This document shows positions 61,235-64,000 of a stretch of 64,000 bases of DNA, piece after piece. The notes beneath the pieces were generated by a model that was not told the DNA's origin, did not search any database, and worked only from the letters and a program-made list of their open reading frames with translations. The position numbers and the translations under genes are program-made. Each line of letters opens with the position of its first letter. The stretch's first letter is position 1. This stretch comes from Leptospira stimsonii. GTDB lineage: Bacteria; Spirochaetota; Leptospiria; Leptospirales; Leptospiraceae. The stretch covers positions 62,001 to 126,000 of the forward strand of contig NZ_QHCT01000003.1 in NCBI RefSeq assembly GCF_003545885.1, in the 5' to 3' direction.

Positions 61235-62371
61235 ATGAAAGCAAACGCAGTAAATATGTTCGAAGAAAATAAATACAGCCCAGGCTTAGAGGGAATCCCT
61301 GCGGTCAAAACTAGAATTTCAAAAGTCGATGGAATCAACGGTAAACTTGTGATCGCAGGTTATCCTATAGAGGAGTTCGCGGAAAAAATCGATTTTGAAG
61401 AAACGTTCTTTCTTCTCTTAGAAGACAAACTTCCGAACGCCGAACAAAAAAAAAGGATCGTAGGCGATCTGATTCACGCGAGAAGATTTTCTCAAGTTCA
61501 AAGAAACATCTTAGAAAGCTCCGTTTCCGATAACGCCTCCATCATAGAATGTCTCCGAATCGGAGCCGCATCTTTATCCTTAGGAAAACCTTTCACTACA
61601 AGTGAAGAGGAAAGTTATGCGGTCGTTGCTACTTTACCCTTAATCGTCGCCTGGGTATATCGTCTCAAGAAAGGATTGAACCCGATTCTTCCCAATCGAG
61701 AACTCAGTCTCGCCGCAAATTTTTTGTTTATGCTGGGAATTTCTCCGAGTCCGAAGAAGATCAAAGCCTTGAACACCTATTGGAACACGGTGGCCGATCA
61801 CGGACTCAACGCATCCACATTCACTGCAAGAGTGATCGCCTCCACTCAATCCGATCTCATTTCCGCGGCAACCGGAGCCATCGGAGCATTGAAAGGGCCG
61901 CTTCATGGCGGAGCGCCCGGACCGGCTCTGGATATGGTTTTTGAAATCGGAAACTCCAACTCGGCGGAAGAATATCTCAGAAACAAAATCGAAATGGGAG
62001 ATCGACTGATGGGTTTTGGCCATCGAATCTATAAAGTTCGGGATCCAAGAGCCGATGTTTTGGCCGAGGCGGCAAAAGAACTCTATGAACTCCCCGAATT
62101 AAAGAGTTTTTACGAACTTGCCATGGACGTGGAAAAAACCGCGCTTCGTTTATTAAAAGAATACAAACCGGATCGAACCCTCCACACAAATGTGGAATTT
62201 TACACCGCGCTCTTATTGCACGGACTGGATTTACCGACGGATCTATTCACACCGGTATTCGCCATAGGAAGAGCGGCCGGTTGGATGGCTCATTGTTTGG
62301 AACAAAAAAAAGAAAGAATTCTTAGACCGGATGCGATCTATATCGGAATGGAAAACCGGCATTGGAGATGA
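61235..62371 (+). CDS. Citrate synthase / 2-methylcitrate synthase
   Basis: 378 residues, the length of type I/II small citrate synthases such as Bacillus CitZ or methylcitrate synthase PrpC. Key residues: H189 (VADHGLNAST), H224 (GPLHGGAPG), H263 (GFGHRIYK) and R346. At the usual catalytic Asp site the sequence is NVEFYT, with E321 instead of the common D. Motifs do not separate citrate from methylcitrate synthesis. AATAAGGAATTAAAAA precedes the ATG. Confidence 0.9.
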   Translation: MKANAVNMFEENKYSPGLEGIPAVKTRISKVDGINGKLVIAGYPIEEFAEKIDFEETFFLLLEDKLPNAEQKKRIVGDLIHARRFSQVQRNILESSVSDNASIIECLRIGAASLSLGKPFTTSEEESYAVVATLPLIVAWVYRLKKGLNPILPNRELSLAANFLFMLGISPSPKKIKALNTYWNTVADHGLNASTFTARVIASTQSDLISAATGAIGALKGPLHGGAPGPALDMVFEIGNSNSAEEYLRNKIEMGDRLMGFGHRIYKVRDPRADVLAEAAKELYELPELKSFYELAMDVEKTALRLLKEYKPDRTLHTNVEFYTALLLHGLDLPTDLFTPVFAIGRAAGWMAHCLEQKKERILRPDAIYIGMENRHWR

Positions 62372-62454
62372 TTCGAAATAAACCGATCTTCCACTCGCTC
62401 TTTAGATTTCGTTAATGCGCAGAAATCGTTTTCAATGGGAGTTTTTTTCAGAGA

Positions 62455-62583
62455 ATGAATGACAATATCTTTGTCGTTTATTCCTCAAAGAAGAATCTTC
62501 AAAAAAAGGAATGGGAAAAATCGGAAATAGAAGAGGATGAAAATCAGTTTGATCCATGCGAAAAGAAACAGAGAAAAAGATAG
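62455..62583 (+). CDS. Possible small protein upstream of the membrane-protein gene
   Basis: A 42-codon frame with a charged, Lys/Glu-rich product (KKEWEKSEIEEDENQFD) and no recognised feature. It ends 9 bases before the next gene. There is no strong ribosome site, and it may simply be part of the leader. Confidence 0.2.
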   Translation: MNDNIFVVYSSKKNLQKKEWEKSEIEEDENQFDPCEKKQRKR

Positions 62584-62592
62584 AGGAAGAGG

Positions 62593-63168
62593 ATGAATCT
62601 AATCCAATTTTTATTTTTGGCAATCGGCGTAGAAATTTTTCTTGCCCATCTCACCTACTTTCAGTTTGGTGAAGTCAATTTAGAAAGTTTTAAGGTGTTT
62701 GTTCGTTATTCGGGTAGATTTTCGTATCTCACGTTTTTGATTTTGATGATTTCGGAAAACCATCCCAAAAAAATCGAAAAGATACTTTCAAACAAACCCT
62801 ATTCCGCCTTTGCAATCGTGCACGGAATCCACCTGAGTTTTGTTTTTGCCTATTTATATCTTTCCGGCAAAATTCCGGCCGTTGGTCGTTTGCTTCCTGG
62901 AATGTTAGCTTATCTTTTTATCTTTCTTTCTCCTTGGTATGAAAATTCCTTTCTGCAAAAATTGCACCCCAGTCGCTGGACAAGACGCATTTATACTCTG
63001 TATATTTGGATAATTTTTGTGATGACCTTCCTCCCGAAAATTTTTAAAACCCCGGCAGAACAAAAAAGCCTTCTTTTCGAATTGTATTTTTTTCTCTCCC
63101 TCGGTTTGGGAACGCTTTTGTTTTGGATCGTTCAAGAATGGAAGAATCGAAAAGAAATTTCTCTATAA
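62593..63168 (+). CDS. Hypothetical multi-pass membrane protein
   Basis: 191 residues with five or six transmembrane segments (IQFLFLAIGVEIFLAHLTYF, YLTFLILMI, AFAIVHGIHLSFVFAYLYL, LLPGMLAYLFIFLSPW, YTLYIWIIFVMTFLP, YFFLSLGLGTLLFWIV). A few conserved-looking His (HGIHLS) could hint at a haem- or reductase-like membrane domain, but this is not firm. AGGAAGAGG precedes the ATG as a good ribosome site. Confidence 0.75.
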   Translation: MNLIQFLFLAIGVEIFLAHLTYFQFGEVNLESFKVFVRYSGRFSYLTFLILMISENHPKKIEKILSNKPYSAFAIVHGIHLSFVFAYLYLSGKIPAVGRLLPGMLAYLFIFLSPWYENSFLQKLHPSRWTRRIYTLYIWIIFVMTFLPKIFKTPAEQKSLLFELYFFLSLGLGTLLFWIVQEWKNRKEISL

Positions 63169-63302
63169 TGGATCGACCCAATGCGTGCATTGCCGGATTG
63201 CGAAGCGCACGGATCAGCTCATTCCCCCCTTGCAATTTTGTCTGAATCCTTGAAATGATTGGATCGCTCTTCCTGCGAATAAACGATTTGGATAATCCCA
63301 AC

Positions 63303-63701
63303 TTACGTTTGCGTGAGCCGGTAGGAGATGCGGTAAATCCGTTTGGATTGAGTCAGTTCTATTTTGATCGTACTGTTTTTGTAGATCGGTTTCAAATTTC
63401 CTAATGTACTCGCGACGACCAAATTTGAGGAATACAGTTCCCTCGGATATCGTAGTACTCCGAATTTTTCACAAACGTTTTTCTGAATTTTTTCCCGTTT
63501 GTGCAATTCCAGATGGATCTTAAAATTGAAATCCTGTTCGAACCAATTTCTTTTGGCTTCATTTTTCGAATGAGAATGGAAGAAATTCCATTTGCAGCGG
63601 GATGAGTTAAAATACCTTCCTTAAGGAATGGAGTAAAATTTTCCTTTCTGAATCGAACTCCTCCATTCTTCCGCAGTGAGGTACGGATTCTGCGGTTTCA
63701 A
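63303..63701 (-). pseudogene. Interrupted hypothetical ORF
   Basis: One minus-strand frame runs from a TTG at 63701 to a TAA at 63303-63305 and reads as a coherent basic protein (KPQNPYLTAEEWRSSIQKGKF, WFEQDFNFKIHLELHKREK, VASTLGNLKPIYKNS). It is broken only by an in-frame TAA at 63621-63623. This could be a recently broken gene or a downstream gene beginning at the TTG at 63506. No family recognised. The flank 63169-63302 shows nothing clear. Confidence 0.35.
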
Positions 63702-63758
63702 TTTGAGTCTTTTGGATCAAAAGAACGCCGTGTATGATTCCTTATTTTGGTGAAAACG

Positions 63759-64000
63759 TTATTCGTCTTTAGAGGATTGAAAGAGCTCTTGGCAGGAAGG
63801 GATTCCGCCTCCTTCCATCTCTTCGCAAGGAACCTTGAGGAGGTCTTCCATGCACACTTTCACCTTGGCAATTTGTGCGTCTGTTACCTTCGCGTATTCG
63901 TCCGGAAGAATGTTCTGGTCTTTTTGTTCTTCCATACACTGATCGACGGAGTAAGCAGAATTCTCTGAAGTCTTTTCGGAAGCAGGTAGAGTTTCGAGAT
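63759..64000 (-). CDS. C-terminal part of a Cys-containing hypothetical protein (5' end outside window)
   Basis: A minus-strand frame runs in from the right edge and stops at TAA 63759-63761. The 79 residues are acidic with Cys in DQCMEEQK, VKVCMED, VPCEEM and PSCQEL, a regular spacing that suggests disulfides or a small helical Cys-rich domain. The N-terminus, including any signal peptide, is outside. No family recognised. Confidence 0.7.
   Translation of the reverse strand, partial: LETLPASEKTSENSAYSVDQCMEEQKDQNILPDEYAKVTDAQIAKVKVCMEDLLKVPCEEMEGGGIPSCQELFQSSKDE

Overview
The window reads as chromosome of a spirochaete of the genus Leptospira. This is inferred from gene content: LPS genes (lpxC, hldD) beside a spirochaete-type giant coiled-coil protein, a small bacterial histone, a BamA/TolQ/TolR set, an O2-linked signalling cluster, many Leptospira-style hypothetical proteins and short GTCGGA/TCCGAC intergenic hairpins. 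Base composition looks moderate and coding density is high. No rRNA, tRNA, CRISPR array, insertion sequence or prophage was seen. I cannot fix the species.

Layout. 1-9.5 kb: end of an unknown gene, lpxC, ptsI, a hypothetical, an acyl-CoA ligase with an unusual hydrophobic insertion, a thioredoxin-like lipoprotein, a glycosyltransferase and a CysQ-type phosphatase. 9.5-17.5 kb: a minus-strand run of pcrA/uvrD, bamA, tolR/exbD, tolQ/exbB and recN. 18-20 kb: a GHKL ATPase-only protein, an SDR reductase and an ArsR regulator. 20-28.5 kb: minus-strand hldD, ubiD-like, mutY, then four closely packed signalling genes (class III cyclase, diiron oxygen-binding metallo-beta-lactamase-fold protein, response regulator, PAS/GAF histidine kinase). 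28.6-29.8 kb is a graveyard holding a broken GMC oxidoreductase and a frameshifted TetR regulator. 30-37 kb: queG, a DUF350 membrane protein, map, a histone-fold protein and a 1142-residue coiled-coil protein. 37-44 kb: a methyltransferase, a STAS protein, a four-gene Gld-like ABC operon and an isoprenylcysteine methyltransferase-like protein. 44-49 kb: envelope hypotheticals, a SurA-like chaperone, cheX and two copies of an intergenic repeat. 48.9-58.1 kb: an FNR-like regulator followed by a complete cbb3 oxidase locus (ccoN, O, Q, P, G, fixH-like, ccoI, ccoS, a SafE-like protein). 58-64 kb: a FapA-like protein, a divergent pair of citrate synthases (one fused to a MerR-like DNA-binding domain, with a palindrome between them), a membrane protein, an interrupted ORF and the end of a Cys-containing protein.

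How the parts fit. Much of the window serves the envelope: lipid A, heptose, the BAM complex, the Tol/Exb motor, SurA-like folding help and a lipid-activating ligase. Oxygen is the second theme: the cbb3 locus has its own FNR-like regulator and a matching box upstream of ccoN, and the cyclase/ODP/kinase cluster looks like an O2 or redox signalling unit. The most interesting items are the histone-fold protein near a giant coiled-coil gene, the DNA-binding citrate synthase with a candidate operator, and the ODP-cyclase-kinase cluster.
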